Assembly (NCBI GenBank): GCA_030998225.1
Contig: JAPYXD010000555.1
Location: 4,278,001 to 4,342,000 of the forward strand
DNA: 64,000 nucleotides
Reading direction: 5' to 3'
Source: Diplolepis rosae
Taxonomy: Eukaryota; Arthropoda; Insecta; Hymenoptera; Diplolepididae
The stretch's first letter is position 1. Each line of letters opens with the position of its first letter. A program made the position numbers and the translations under genes. The notes beneath the pieces are model-generated. The model had not been told where the DNA came from. It worked only from the letters and a program-made list of their open reading frames with translations, and did not search any database. This document shows positions 13,201 through 22,943 of the stretch, piece by piece.

Positions 13201-15990
13201 GAGATTAATATCTTGGATATTACAGTTGAACATCTAGATATTACAATTGAACATATAAGATGGCTGTCCCATAGTTGAACATCCATTTTTCTCCGTGTGA
13301 GGTTGGATTTCATATTTGACTAATTAAAATATGTTTAAAGTAATTTACCTAATATTTTATCAGATAGATATCTTCTATGCATTGAAAACAATCAAATACT
13401 TACCACATTTCTCGAAAATATCAACAGCACTTTTTCAAATTCGCATTCGTTTTTGTAATAACCTTTTCGTCCGGTGACTAGAGCGAAAACAAAATAAGTG
13501 CAATGTAACTCCGGACACGCGTTCGGTTATTAGGCAAAACGAATATCCATTGACCTAATAACCGGATTTAGGATATTTAATTAAAGTAAAATTTTTTTTA
13601 ATTTTGAAAAATATTATGATGTAGATAAAGCATTTGACTTCAGTTTAACACGTATTAAAATGAAAAATAAGGGTAAATGTAAATGTTATTTGCTTAACAA
13701 AGACAACGTGTCAGTTAGTTTATAGAGCAGATTTCGCTACATTTCGACCAGCCTTGTGCTTCAGTAGAGAAATTTTTTTTCTTGGCGAAGTTTTAATTTC
13801 TAATTCAACAAATTTTTCACTTTTTTAAAGTGTACGTTTCGAGGTTTGTATACGGTACACCAAAATAACGATAAGTGATTCGTAAATCTCTAATTTTGAG
13901 AACAATTCATGGCTCTGTCCGGCTATTGGGTACCGTCCGGCTATTGGTGCTTTTACCTTACATTTTACATGAATGTTTGGGCATGAGGAAGCTGCCTGCA
14001 AGATGGGTGCCGCGTTTGCTCACAGCCGATCACAAGCGGGATCGTGTGGTTGCGTCTGAGAAATGTTTGCGCATGTTTCAACGTGATTCAAAGGAATTTT
14101 TGCGACGTTATGTAACTTTTGATGAAACGTGGATTCATTATTATACTCCAGAAACAAAAAATCAGTCGAAAATGTGGACTGGGCCTGGCGAATCTGCGCC
14201 GAAAAAAGCGAAGACGGTTCCATCAGCCGGTCAGGTCATGGCCACAATTTTTTGGGACTCACATTGTCTCACATCGATTATCTCCAGGAGGGAAAAACTA
14301 TTACAGGCGAGTATTATGCCTCATTATTAGATCGATTTGATGCCATACTAAAGGAAAAGCGGCCCCATCTGGCGAAAAAATACTACGAAATACTTCCTCA
14401 TCCACCTTATTCCCCAAATTTGGCTCCTTCCGATTATTTTTTGTTTTCTAACCTGAAAATTTGGCTTGGAGGTAAAAGATTCTCATCGAACGAAGAGATC
14501 ATTGCTGCGACAAATGAGTATTTTGAGGAGTATGATAAAAATTACTTTTTAGAGTGCATAAAGAAGCTTGAGTACCGCTATAATAAATATATACAGTTAA
14601 AAGGGGACTATGTTGAAAAATAAATTGGAATTTTTGTTATAAAAAGTGTTCTTCATTTTAAAGTCATGGACTTATTGAACAGCCCTCGTACATGTGACCG
14701 AATTAATGTTTGCCCAAATTTGTATAAATCATCATATAATTCCATTTTTACGTTTCTGCATAAGTATTTGTTATATTTTTTATTTTTTCGAATTACCTCG
14801 TTGTATTTAAGCAGAATAGATTAAATAGATTAATAGAAAAATTATATTATTGCAGCTTCTGAGGATGATTCTGCGATTCTTTTAAAACAATTAACGAAAC
14901 AGCAAGACCAGAGAGCTGAGATGGACGATCAGACCAACAGGGCACACGAAATAATGCTAGAACCAGAAACAAACCTTAGCACAACTGAACCCGGTACAGC
15001 ATCCTCGCGAATGATCCTAATAATAATTTAAACGTTTTCCTATATAACTATTAATGTTGAATTAAGATTCACTCTTTTAAAATCTTTCTCTCCACGTCTA
15101 ATCGAACGTCTGTTTCCTTCTCAGCCAGCAATCGCCATGTCTTCATCGTTTGGTCTTAAGAACACTAACTCTCGTCTATGTCCTTCTGGTCTTCACTCTT
15201 CGATTTTGCAATGCTCGTTTCTATAATTTTTTCATCATTGTGCCTTTGCATTCTGAAAAATACCAAGTGAGAATCAATTACCAAGAACAACAAGTTGGTA
15301 ATTACTTTCTATTGGTACATTCCAGAAGCCTTAACGCTACTGTCTGTTATCACCAGCGTTTTTCTTTTCGTTCCGCACGTCAGCCTTCACTTGGGATAAC
15401 TTGAAATGCATCATTGTCTCTATTAATAATTAATACATCATGTAACTAAATAATCACGTGGCTTTGCACATTTCCACATTTATAAATACTATTTTTAAAA
15501 TGGATCAGGAAAATAATGAAAACAATACATTCTACGATTAGGTGATTCGTCATTCAGAAGACCATTTTGGCGAAAGATAAGCACGACAGAAACTCCAAGA
15601 ACTCTAGGAACCACCGCTATCCCGGCCTTTAGACGCCGGCAGGGGCAAAAATATTTCAACAGAGTCGTTTCGCAGAATTTATCGCAGAACTTGCCGCAAA
15701 AACCTCGACGTCCAGCGATTGTTGATTATGATTACTACGAGGATGAGGAGGAAAGATTCGTTGGAAAACCGAGCCTAAACGGCAAGCTCTACGTTACTAG
15801 CAGAGGTAGTATTCGTTGCCTCGAACAAGGCAATTTCCCTCATCCTTCCTCTTGCAAAAAATTCATCACTTGTGCGAGAATGGTCAACGGGTTGATTGTA
15901 GGAACTGAATACATGTGCCCAGACAAACTCTCCTTCGACCCAATTGGCGGCATATGCAATTGGTCTGCTGGGCTTGGCTGCAAAGAATAA
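1258..15990 (+). CDS. Cht6: Group VI chitinase (Cht6-like), 5' end missing
   Basis: Secreted chitin hydrolase of the cuticle/peritrophic matrix class. Exons: 1258-1517, 1629-1883, 1998-2183, 2262-2524, 2632-3086, 3184-3306, 3376-4129, 4211-4396, 4466-4549, 4630-4695, 4762-4881, 4996-about 8282, about 8712-about 11038, about 11607-11814, 14856-14993, 15542-15990. Phases agree throughout, giving about 3,053 residues in the window. The GH18 catalytic motif FDGLDLDWEYP with its Glu is at about 1430-1459. SYDYHSAFEP and MFWSIENDDF are also present. A six-Cys CBM14 spans 3184-3440. Then come about 2,500 Thr/Ser/Arg/Glu-rich residues and a second six-Cys CBM14 just before the stop (about 15815-15987). 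Drosophila Cht6 has the same long-tail architecture (family knowledge). Signal peptide and start lie off the left edge. The borders near 8282/8712 and 11038/11607 are best guesses: frames stay open to stops at 8356 and 11296, so a shorter isoform is possible. Confidence 0.85.
4211..4881 (+). other. Block of four symmetric cassette exons in the chitinase tail
   Basis: Four consecutive short exons (4211-4396, 4466-4549, 4630-4695, 4762-4881; 186, 84, 66 and 120 nt) are all multiples of three and all bounded by phase-2 introns. The split codon is usually AG|N (Arg/Ser). Any subset could be skipped without changing frame. They encode the start of the Ser/Thr/Arg-rich linker between the first CBM14 and the giant exon. 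Arg-rich junction peptides recur (HRFSFTTR, YRFSKLK, then IQRFRSTTE in the next exon), suggesting exon duplication. Confidence 0.6.
11885..11999. repeat. 115-bp flanking duplication, left copy
   Basis: A 115-bp stretch immediately left of the mariner element, about 90% identical by eye to 14689-14803 on its right side. Both copies begin with TACAT and end with CGTTG, and each is followed by TA. This is either an older tandem duplication split by the transposon or an unusually long duplication of the target. Confidence 0.75.
12288..13958. mobile_element. 1.67-kb TIR element nested in the mariner
   Basis: 25-bp perfect inverted ends (12288-12312 and 13934-13958, beginning AGGTAAAAGCACC) flanked by TA on both sides (12286-12287, 13959-13960). 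A partial copy of the end (GTCCGGCTATTGGG) is repeated just inside the right end at about 13917-13930, and related CCGGAC words occur subterminally (12491, about 13512, about 13560). The interior is AT-rich. The only ORFs are short minus-strand ones (for example 12325-12555) that I do not recognise, so it is probably non-autonomous. Confidence 0.75.
13079..13300. repeat. Long palindromic foldback element
   Basis: Two arms of about 90-105 bp (13079-about 13190 and about 13206-13298) are near-perfect inverted copies, including the shared word CTATGGGACAGCCATCTTAT. The loop is about 15 bp. The left arm carries an extra of about 20 bp (near 13100-13119). Outermost bases read CACA..AAAAATGG on both arms. 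The transcript would form a long hairpin. It is the innermost layer of a three-level nest within the chitinase intron. Confidence 0.8.
14689..14803. repeat. 115-bp flanking duplication, right copy
   Basis: Partner of 11885-11999, lying directly right of the mariner end. About a dozen differences between the copies indicate the duplication is not recent. Confidence 0.75.
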
Positions 15991-16583
15991 TCTAAACAAA
16001 TTATTTCTGAGATCAGGACGTTTCATTGATAAATCAAAATTAGATGTTTTAACTGATTTTTGATATATATAGAAGCTTTCGGACGCTATTCAAAAAAAAA
16101 GTAAGTTAGTCGGATTTAAAGTATATTTTAATGTAGTGACAATGCTGTATTGTGAATTAATCAAATGAAAAATTAAATTATAATAATTATTGGAAATTCA
16201 GCATACAACATGTATTGTCCGGTCGCAGAAAGTCGTCGATAGTTTTTACATATCGATAATTTAGGCATTATTAAAATAGACATGTGTAGTGTCTAAGCTC
16301 TCTTTTTTAAAAGGTCATTGTGTCAGTAAGAAAGAGATCATCTAGCCATAATTAATTGTAACCGCTGAGTGGTGATATTATTGGTAAAGAGATTTTTTGT
16401 ACTGCGTGTAAATATTGAAGAATCAGTGTAAATAAGTTGTACATGAAAGCGGTTTAGTGCACGAATGGAATAATTTATCTCTATTTAATGAAACGCCTAT
16501 AAAACCTTTTTCACCTTCGTGCATTTTGAAGTTGCAAGAATAATTTAGTGCTATAATCTCGTATATAAATTTTTAAGTGCAAT

Positions 16584-16589
16584 AATAAA
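16584..16589 (+). terminator. Candidate poly(A) signal of the chitinase
   Basis: AATAAA about 600 bp after the chitinase stop, in an AT-rich 3' UTR. Other A/T-rich variants lie nearby, so the choice is uncertain. Confidence 0.3.
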
Positions 16590-17391
16590 AAACGATTGTA
16601 TTCGTATTTTGTCTCCGTATTGTAGATTAGTTTTTTGCTGACTAATAAAACTATGATATAATATTAAAGAACTATCTTTTTGATTTGCGTTTGGCTAAAT
16701 TTATTGTTATATTATTTATCAACAAAATTACATGGAGGAATAAACATTAATTTTCGAATGTCTTATGACCACAACTTTGAAACGGAAATTTACGTTTAAC
16801 TATTGTATTTTCCAGTTGTAGAGAAGAGTGTAGATCATAAATTACACTTAAGTTAGTTACAACTAAATAGTCATTGGTAATAACCCTCAAGTTTCGTCAC
16901 GATTCACCTCCAATACTGTGTTAACAGCGTGTCATTGTAATTTATGTATTCACACAATAAACACAGCAGGCGATTCTCTTCTTTTACCCACTAATCAAAA
17001 TAATTTATATGCTATTGCAATAATATACCTAAAGCTGGCTTATATATAGCTACAGTTTACACATTATAACAGGGATGGGTTATAAACTATCATTGAACTA
17101 AAGTTCTTTTAGAAATAAATTTAAACTTCACAAAATCTAATTTGCTAGATCACTTTAACATATCTTATATTTACCTTAAGATACTTTCACTGTTCTTTAC
17201 TTGATATTCTCTAACAATCTGCGTTTGTCAGTCAATAATAACGCATAAAAAACGAAATATTTTCACAATTTGTACTTGTACTCAAAAAAAATTTGCTAGT
17301 CATTTAAAATTAAGAAAAAAATAAAATGAAAACTTTAAAGTAAAAAAAAGAAAAAACTAAAAATGATCAGTCATAAATTTTAACCAGTAAT

Positions 17392-17397
17392 TTTATT
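17392..17397 (-). terminator. Candidate poly(A) signal of Mlf
   Basis: TTTATT on the + strand (AATAAA on the gene strand), 55 bp beyond the Mlf stop codon. Confidence 0.45.
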
Positions 17398-17452
17398 GAT
17401 TAGAACTCTTACTTAATTGAGAGACCCATCCCTTTGTAACCATTTCAGATTC

Positions 17453-20400
17453 TTAATCATCACTATTTTCGGCAACGTGTCGTTTGTGTTTTACTTCTGG
17501 TTCTGGGGTGTGTTCACGTTTTCGACCTACTGGGGATGCGGAGGGGGAAGAAGAAGACTTTTCATCAGATTTTTCTTCGGAACTGAAAATTAGAATGATC
17601 ACTGTTTAGTTTCATTAAAAACTTTAAACAATTTCTTGTTTTTTCTTTTGAAATATCTAATACTTTTTCTTTTTTTTTATGTATACTCTTGGAGTTATTT
17701 GAATTTCAAAGGTTAATTTTAAATACTCAATTTCTACTTATTTTGCTGATGAACATATTAGGTAGATGAAAATGAATAATAATGATAGCATTAGGTCAGA
17801 GAGAAGCAATTAATGTTTAAGAAGAAGGAATATAATCAAAGCGCAGATTTTTAAGCTTTTTAAATTCATCTGATTTTTACTTTTTGAACATTAGACATGT
17901 TCCCTAAACATGTTATTTGAGAAGTAAAACTTTGATTGATTTTTCTTCAAAAATCGAGAAACTAAAATACGAGTAAAAATAAAATAAAAAGTATATAATT
18001 TAACTCCATGATAATCATGCTATGATAAAGAGCAATTAGACATGAATAATGATTCCATTCGATTTTATTAACATGCTTAATGTTTATAAAGCGCTCACTA
18101 TGCCACAAATATATATATATATATTTTTTTAATTTTAGATTTTAATAAAAAAAACTAAGAACATTCGTCAAATCTCTGTGACATAGTTTCAGGAAATTAA
18201 AAAGTGAAAAGAAAATAATGCAGCTAAAAAGAAATCGAAGGTTACAAACAAAAATTAATTTAATTTAAGGCATGTACTTACGATGCACAAGCGTCACCGT
18301 TCCGTACTATGCTTTTTTATAGTTATAATTACTTGTGGCTGTACCTGAAATTCATAACAGGGAATATTTTTCATAATATTCCACTCTCGACAAATAATGT
18401 TTAAATCACATTTACTATTACTTAATTGAAAGCAAAAAAGGAAAAGAGATAAATTTATTTTAAGAAAACACTAAAAAATTTGGTCGTTTTAATTTTTACA
18501 TATGTTAGAAATTGATTTTCACCCACAAAGTTGTGTAGAAGTGATTAATAGCAATTTAAGAAGTAAAAGAGTGAAATTATACTTTAATACTATAATATGG
18601 ATGCTTTTCAACCTTGAAGTTGATAAAAAAAAGATTTGTTGAAATTGATTGTAACAAAGCTTCAATGAATCAGCATGAAAAGTTAGTTAGCATTTGCAAG
18701 ATGAGATGCCATTTAAATAACTAATGCTCAGTAATAGTTAATAAATGGAAGGCACAAGTAGAAAAGTACTATGGACCCTTCTTTTACGCCCAACGTAATT
18801 TCCTTGTTCTTTAACCTTAAAAAATTTTACGTTTTTTTAAAAAAGTAATTTTTACTGCATTCTTAAAGCTAATTGTGTTAAACACTAAAATAACCCTTAA
18901 ATAAATTATCATTAACGTACAATAAAATTGAGAAACTAATGCGAGTAACAGGTTATTATATTTATTACATAAAAATTGGAATTGCCTAAAAACTTTGATA
19001 ATAGCATTTCAAAACAGATCTTTTATCCATTGATAAAATTAGATTCCTTCATTTACAAATTTCTATCAACTATAGTTGTAGAATTCCTTCTTCAAACAGG
19101 ACTCACCAAAAACAAAAATGACAGCTGCTTAACTTTTCAAACTTACCGTGACTTAAACGCCCTTATTGCTCTTCTTGGAGAAGGTACCCATCTTGAGTGA
19201 TTAGAGTGTCGACTACTAAAGAGTGTACCAACAACCAGACCAATAACAAAAAAAAATGGTTGCTTCATAAAAAGCACTCTACTAATCTTGTGTACAAATT
19301 AAAAGGTATAACTATAATTATAAATACGATAAATTAGCAACTTAAATATTAATCGGTTAATAAAGAATAGTTTTCATCTTTACTACCAACATGCAGTAAA
19401 ATCTATAAAACTAAAGGTAATTATGATTTGGAAAAATTTATTGAAAATTTGCATGCATTAAGTTTTACAATACACACAATTTACTAAATTCTCAGCTGTA
19501 AGTTTGCCGATCTTGCATTCTCAATTTTTTTTATTATTCTTTCTTCCTGACCTCTTGTATCTGTCAAATTTTAGTTAAAATGTTAGGAATCAAAATAGTA
19601 TGAAGATTAACTACAAATCATGCAAAAAAAATAGTAAATAAATAACTAATTTTTATAACTAAGAACATAAATTTTCCTACGACCCTCAAACAATTCAACT
19701 TTATAGAGTCACTTATCTTGAAAAAGAACTTTAATAATGAATATTTAACTATAAATTCCCTCACATGATCGCAAAGCTTTACTAATAATACAATTATTAT
19801 CCCAAAGAAAAAAATCAAATTTAAGTTGTTTAATGCACATTGCTTACCTTTTCCTGTTATTAGTAAATAATAATATGATAATAACTAATATTTAAAAAAA
19901 AAAACTAACCTTGAAGAAGGACTGGGTAAAGCTAATTGCCTTTGCTCTGGACGTCGCCTGCCATGCGAAGAACCTGCTGCTCCACCAATCGCACCCATTG
20001 AACGTCGCGTGCGCGTTTCCCATTCTTTATTAAATGAGTCTGCTTCCTCTGCATAAATAAAATATTTAATCAATTGTTTTGAATCAAGTTTTGTAATTAA
20101 TATTATTCACAAACTTATTTATTTCAAACATACCTTCATCAAGGTTGATAAATTCTTGGTTCTCTTCCTCTTCGCCACTGCGTAAATCCTGTTTACGTTC
20201 AAGAATGTGAGCCCTTTCTCCGATATGATGACCAATTGCCATCTTTTTGGTCCCAGTCCGAGAATCACAGACCGTCTTTTTAACTTCCTTCACACCTCCA
20301 GGTGCCACGCTTGTGGATGTTGATTCTTGGTAAACTTGAGGCCTACCATCAGGACCATTGGTCATTGTCATCACAGAAGTACTTGCAAATGAGTGACAGT

Positions 20401-21345
20401 TTCCGTTTCCCTGTAAGACAAACGTTTTTCAATTTATATTATTTAGATGAAGAAAATGGAAAAATTTTAATATCAATAACAATATGCGGACTTACAAAAT
20501 TAGAAAGCATCATTTCAGGATTCATAGAGGGCATTGGAAATCCAAAGGAAGGAAATCCAAACGGCATCATTTGCAAATCGTCAAAAGGTCCCCTCTGTCG
20601 TTGACGAGGGCCTGTTAGGGCTGGGGGTCCCATCATTCCAAAAGGATCCGGAAACATCGAACCCATTGCAAACCTTTGCAGTCTGTTTTGAAAAAAACCC
20701 TTTTCACTGACTATTCATGCAGGTATTACTCTTAAAACGGAACATAATTTAACTGAATCATTTTTTCCTTTATCAAAAATAAAGCAGTCGCCAATACATT
20801 TTGACGGTGTCCAAATTTTCATGATCGAATAAATCTCAAAAATCCAAGCAAACAAAAAAATGGTCACCATGGAAACTTTTGCTTTTTATAAATATGGAGC
20901 TTAGGTACTTGAATAAAAATTGAGTTCTTAGTGATTTCTAGAATATGCTGATACATTTGAAAACATTTTATTTCAAATTGACCTCAATTATATGAAAACC
21001 TTTCAATCCATAACCAACATTAATTCCTTTCCAATTTAATCACACTAAAACTGATATTTGAGGTTGGAGATGTAATCATATTCATTAAAAGAAACAAATG
21101 TAAAAACCAATGTACATGCTTCAATAAAATAATAAAAAATGTCATTAGAGGTGAAACTTTCATCTGCCATAACAACTCCAAAATGTGCAGGTGCTCTAAT
21201 CAAGCACACTTAAATATCGATAATATATTTTATAAAGACCCAAGAATATTAATAAAACAATGAAAGTTTAGAAATCATAAAGTCAAACTTACGCTACAGC
21301 TGGATCATCATCAAAATCTCCAGTCAAGGCTCGGAAAAGAGACAT
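17453..21345 (-). CDS. Mlf: Myeloid leukemia factor (MLF1/2 family)
   Basis: Conserved nuclear/cytoplasmic adaptor of the MLF family; Drosophila Mlf acts with the DnaJ-1 co-chaperone and stabilises the RUNX factor Lozenge (family knowledge). Exons on the minus strand: 21293-21345, 20496-20682, 20134-20410, 19910-20048, 17453-17582. All junctions keep phase, giving 261 residues. The start MSLFRALTGDFDDDP matches the family N-terminus. A Met/Pro/Phe-rich stretch follows (residues about 25-80). The MLF core has KKTVCDSRTGTKKMAIGHHI, ERAHILERK and EEENQEFINLDE, then DSFNKEWETRTRR. The C-terminus is Ser/Lys-rich (SSEEKSDEKSSSSPSASP) with a basic, nuclear-signal-like patch VGRKREHTPEPEVKHKRH. The family is 240-310 residues long, so this is full length. 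Two in-frame extra exons between the last two suggest C-terminal isoforms. Confidence 0.93.
18282..18344 (-). other. Candidate alternative 3' exon of Mlf
   Basis: 63-nt exon-like segment in the last Mlf intron, with acceptor AATTTCAG and donor GTAAGT. Joined to Mlf exon 4 in phase 2, it adds only RYSHK and then a TAA, giving a shorter C-terminus without the basic patch. Its length is a multiple of three, but the internal stop makes it a terminating or poison exon. Confidence 0.4.
19147..19191 (-). other. Candidate 45-nt cassette microexon of Mlf
   Basis: Minus-strand segment with acceptor CACTCAAG and donor GTAAGT. In phase 2 it is open and frame-preserving, inserting WVPSPRRAIRAFKS between the MLF core and the acidic tail. 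The peptide is Arg/Ser-rich and could change localisation. Confidence 0.4.
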
Positions 21346-22287
21346 GTTGATGTCGAAAGGTTTTCGGTCACTGAACCTTGATTATCAGCTGCCACTCTTT
21401 CAATAGAAATGCTTCAAGGTTTTTGATTTTAAAAAAGACTTTACGAATTTCAATTCACAATCAGTGATTCTTCGAAATTACTATAATACTCTCTGCCTCT
21501 AAGCACTGATAATTCCCGAATATACGATTTGTCGCGAAGATTCTCGAATTTCCTTCACTTTACTTCACTGGAAATTACTTTATGCAACTTTATGTTACTT
21601 ATGGTCCATGGAGATTGAGAACTGGCAATAAACGACATCTGCTTTTCATCATGAGAACCAGCTTAATTATATATACGTCGATACTTAGTGGCGCCAAAAA
21701 TTCAATTTGTAAAGGCAATTTTTATCTTATTTCACACGTGAAATCACATTTAAATAATATAAATTTACAAAATATAAACGTAAATAATTACGAAAAAGAT
21801 AAATCGTATCTAAATACCGTATCAATTAAACTTGTAATTAATTTTATAAATAAACAAAGGTAAAGAATTTGTATCTTCTAGATTTTTATAATAATTATTT
21901 GTATTTTTTGGCTACGTATACTTTTTGAGCATATTAACTCAAGGATATATTTCGATAAAAATTAAAAAAATCATAAAGCGGCATCTTATCTTTAAAATAA
22001 TCAAATTTAATCATAACATAAAAGTCATGATCGTTATCTGCGATTATAATTCTCTCAAAATCTTTGTATTTCGACCACAATTATATATGTAAAATAACAA
22101 TAATTTTTATTTGCAACAATACATTTTAACAATATTAGCAAAAATATTTTCTATCTTTTTATTCACATTAACTGAATTAGGATCTCTACTTTTTAGTCAA
22201 TAAAATAAAAAAGAGATTGAAGACATGAAGACTGAGAGGGAAATTATCATGCAACAAAATTGCCGAATCTATTAAATGTCAGCTACT
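21346..22287. other. Divergent intergenic region between Mlf and the transporter
   Basis: About 0.9 kb between the Mlf start (minus strand) and the TATA candidate of the sugar transporter (plus strand). It should contain the Mlf 5' UTR and promoter. A 93-codon open frame at 21582-21863 has composition typical of AT-rich non-coding DNA and I do not support it as a gene. Confidence 0.45.
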
Positions 22288-22323
22288 TATAAAAGAGAAG
22301 CGGAGGCTGTATTTCACTCAGTT
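22288..22323 (+). promoter_or_regulatory. TATA box plus initiator, candidate transporter promoter
   Basis: TATAAAA at 22288-22294 and an arthropod initiator TCAGTT at 22318-22323, with 32 bp between the T of TATA and the initiator A. It lies 620 bp before the transporter ATG. A donor-like GAG|GTGATG at 22341 and an acceptor TTTTCTCTACAG ending at 22655 allow a short non-coding first exon. A second TATAAAAG at 22622 has no well-placed initiator. Confidence 0.5.
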
Positions 22324-22943
22324 GGTTCTCTTCATCTCGAGGTGATGGCAGATAATTTGAAAAAGTATTTTATCTGATAAAACCAAAAACTTAATTGATA
22401 TTAAAATTTTTCTCAGCGTATCATAAATATTATTTAATTAAAATTTTATCTATAAAATAATAAGAAACGATTTTAATTGTCCATAAATAAATAAATATAA
22501 TTAAACCGAAAGAAATACATTTTTAAGTCAGTATTTCCAAGACTTTAGCTTGGTTATTAATTTGCATTTAAACTTGGCGTGTAATAAAATAATAATTGAC
22601 ACAAAGTGAAAGTGAATTTAATATAAAAGGTTTTCAATACTGATTTTCTCTACAGCGCCTAGAAGCAGTTAACCAGAGTTACACCAACGTTAGTTGCAAA
22701 TCATCCCTCTGAGTTTTTGAATATTTCAAAAATTATTTCGATTTTTTAATTCATTGAACGAATGGGCCAATTAAATTATCACCAAAATGATATTTGGATA
22801 AAGGAGATAAACAGTTTAAAGTGTGAAAAATAGTCCAAAACTTAACTCGTGATTTCGAACATTTCTTAAATTTTTTTAGTAGAAATTAATATAAAAAATA
22901 AATAAAAAGTAGTTAAAGTTAAAGTTTCATAAAGAAGTGCAAG

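Larger units (their letters stand above)
12180..14623 (+). pseudogene. Mariner transposase pseudogene
   Basis: Remnants lie at 12180-12287 and 13961-14623. The first starts with a plausible ATG (MEKREY), then jumps to DAERPGRPKEV, so most of the N-terminal helix-turn-helix is deleted. After the insertion come MRKLPARWVPR and the first catalytic Asp in FDETWIHYYTPET. A frameshift follows near 14250-14280. The segment that should hold the second catalytic Asp is deleted: the frame goes straight from KRPHLAKK to ILPHPPYSPNLAPSD, which carries the third Asp. The reading ends in LKGDYVEK and a stop. With helix-turn-helix, catalytic core and frame all broken, it cannot encode an active transposase. 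Confidence 0.9.
12000..14690 (+). mobile_element. Dead mariner (Tc1/mariner) element with nested insertion
   Basis: Inverted ends: the first 22 bases from 12000 match the reverse complement of the last 22 ending at 14690. The match extends to about 30 bp with two mismatches, and the TA at each end is the mariner target dinucleotide. It carries remnants of a mariner transposase interrupted by a 1.67-kb second element. It lies in the 3-kb chitinase intron 11815-14855, in the same orientation as the host gene. Without the insert it would be about 1.0 kb, shorter than the usual 1.3 kb because of internal deletions. Confidence 0.88.
15991..17452. other. Convergent intergenic region (chitinase and Mlf 3' UTRs)
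   Basis: AT-rich with no supportable ORF. It should hold the chitinase 3' UTR (+ strand; poly(A) signal candidate at 16584) and the short Mlf 3' UTR (- strand; signal candidate at 17392). I see no RNA gene or transposon in it. Confidence 0.5.

Noticed and set aside
15150..15404. 84-codon open frame with a signal-peptide-like start
   Set aside because: It lies in the chitinase intron 14994-15541, has no recognisable domain, and the flanking exons join in phase without it.
21582..21863. 93-codon plus-strand open frame
   Set aside because: Asn/Ile/Lys/Tyr-rich translation typical of AT-rich non-coding DNA, no domain, and no splice partners.
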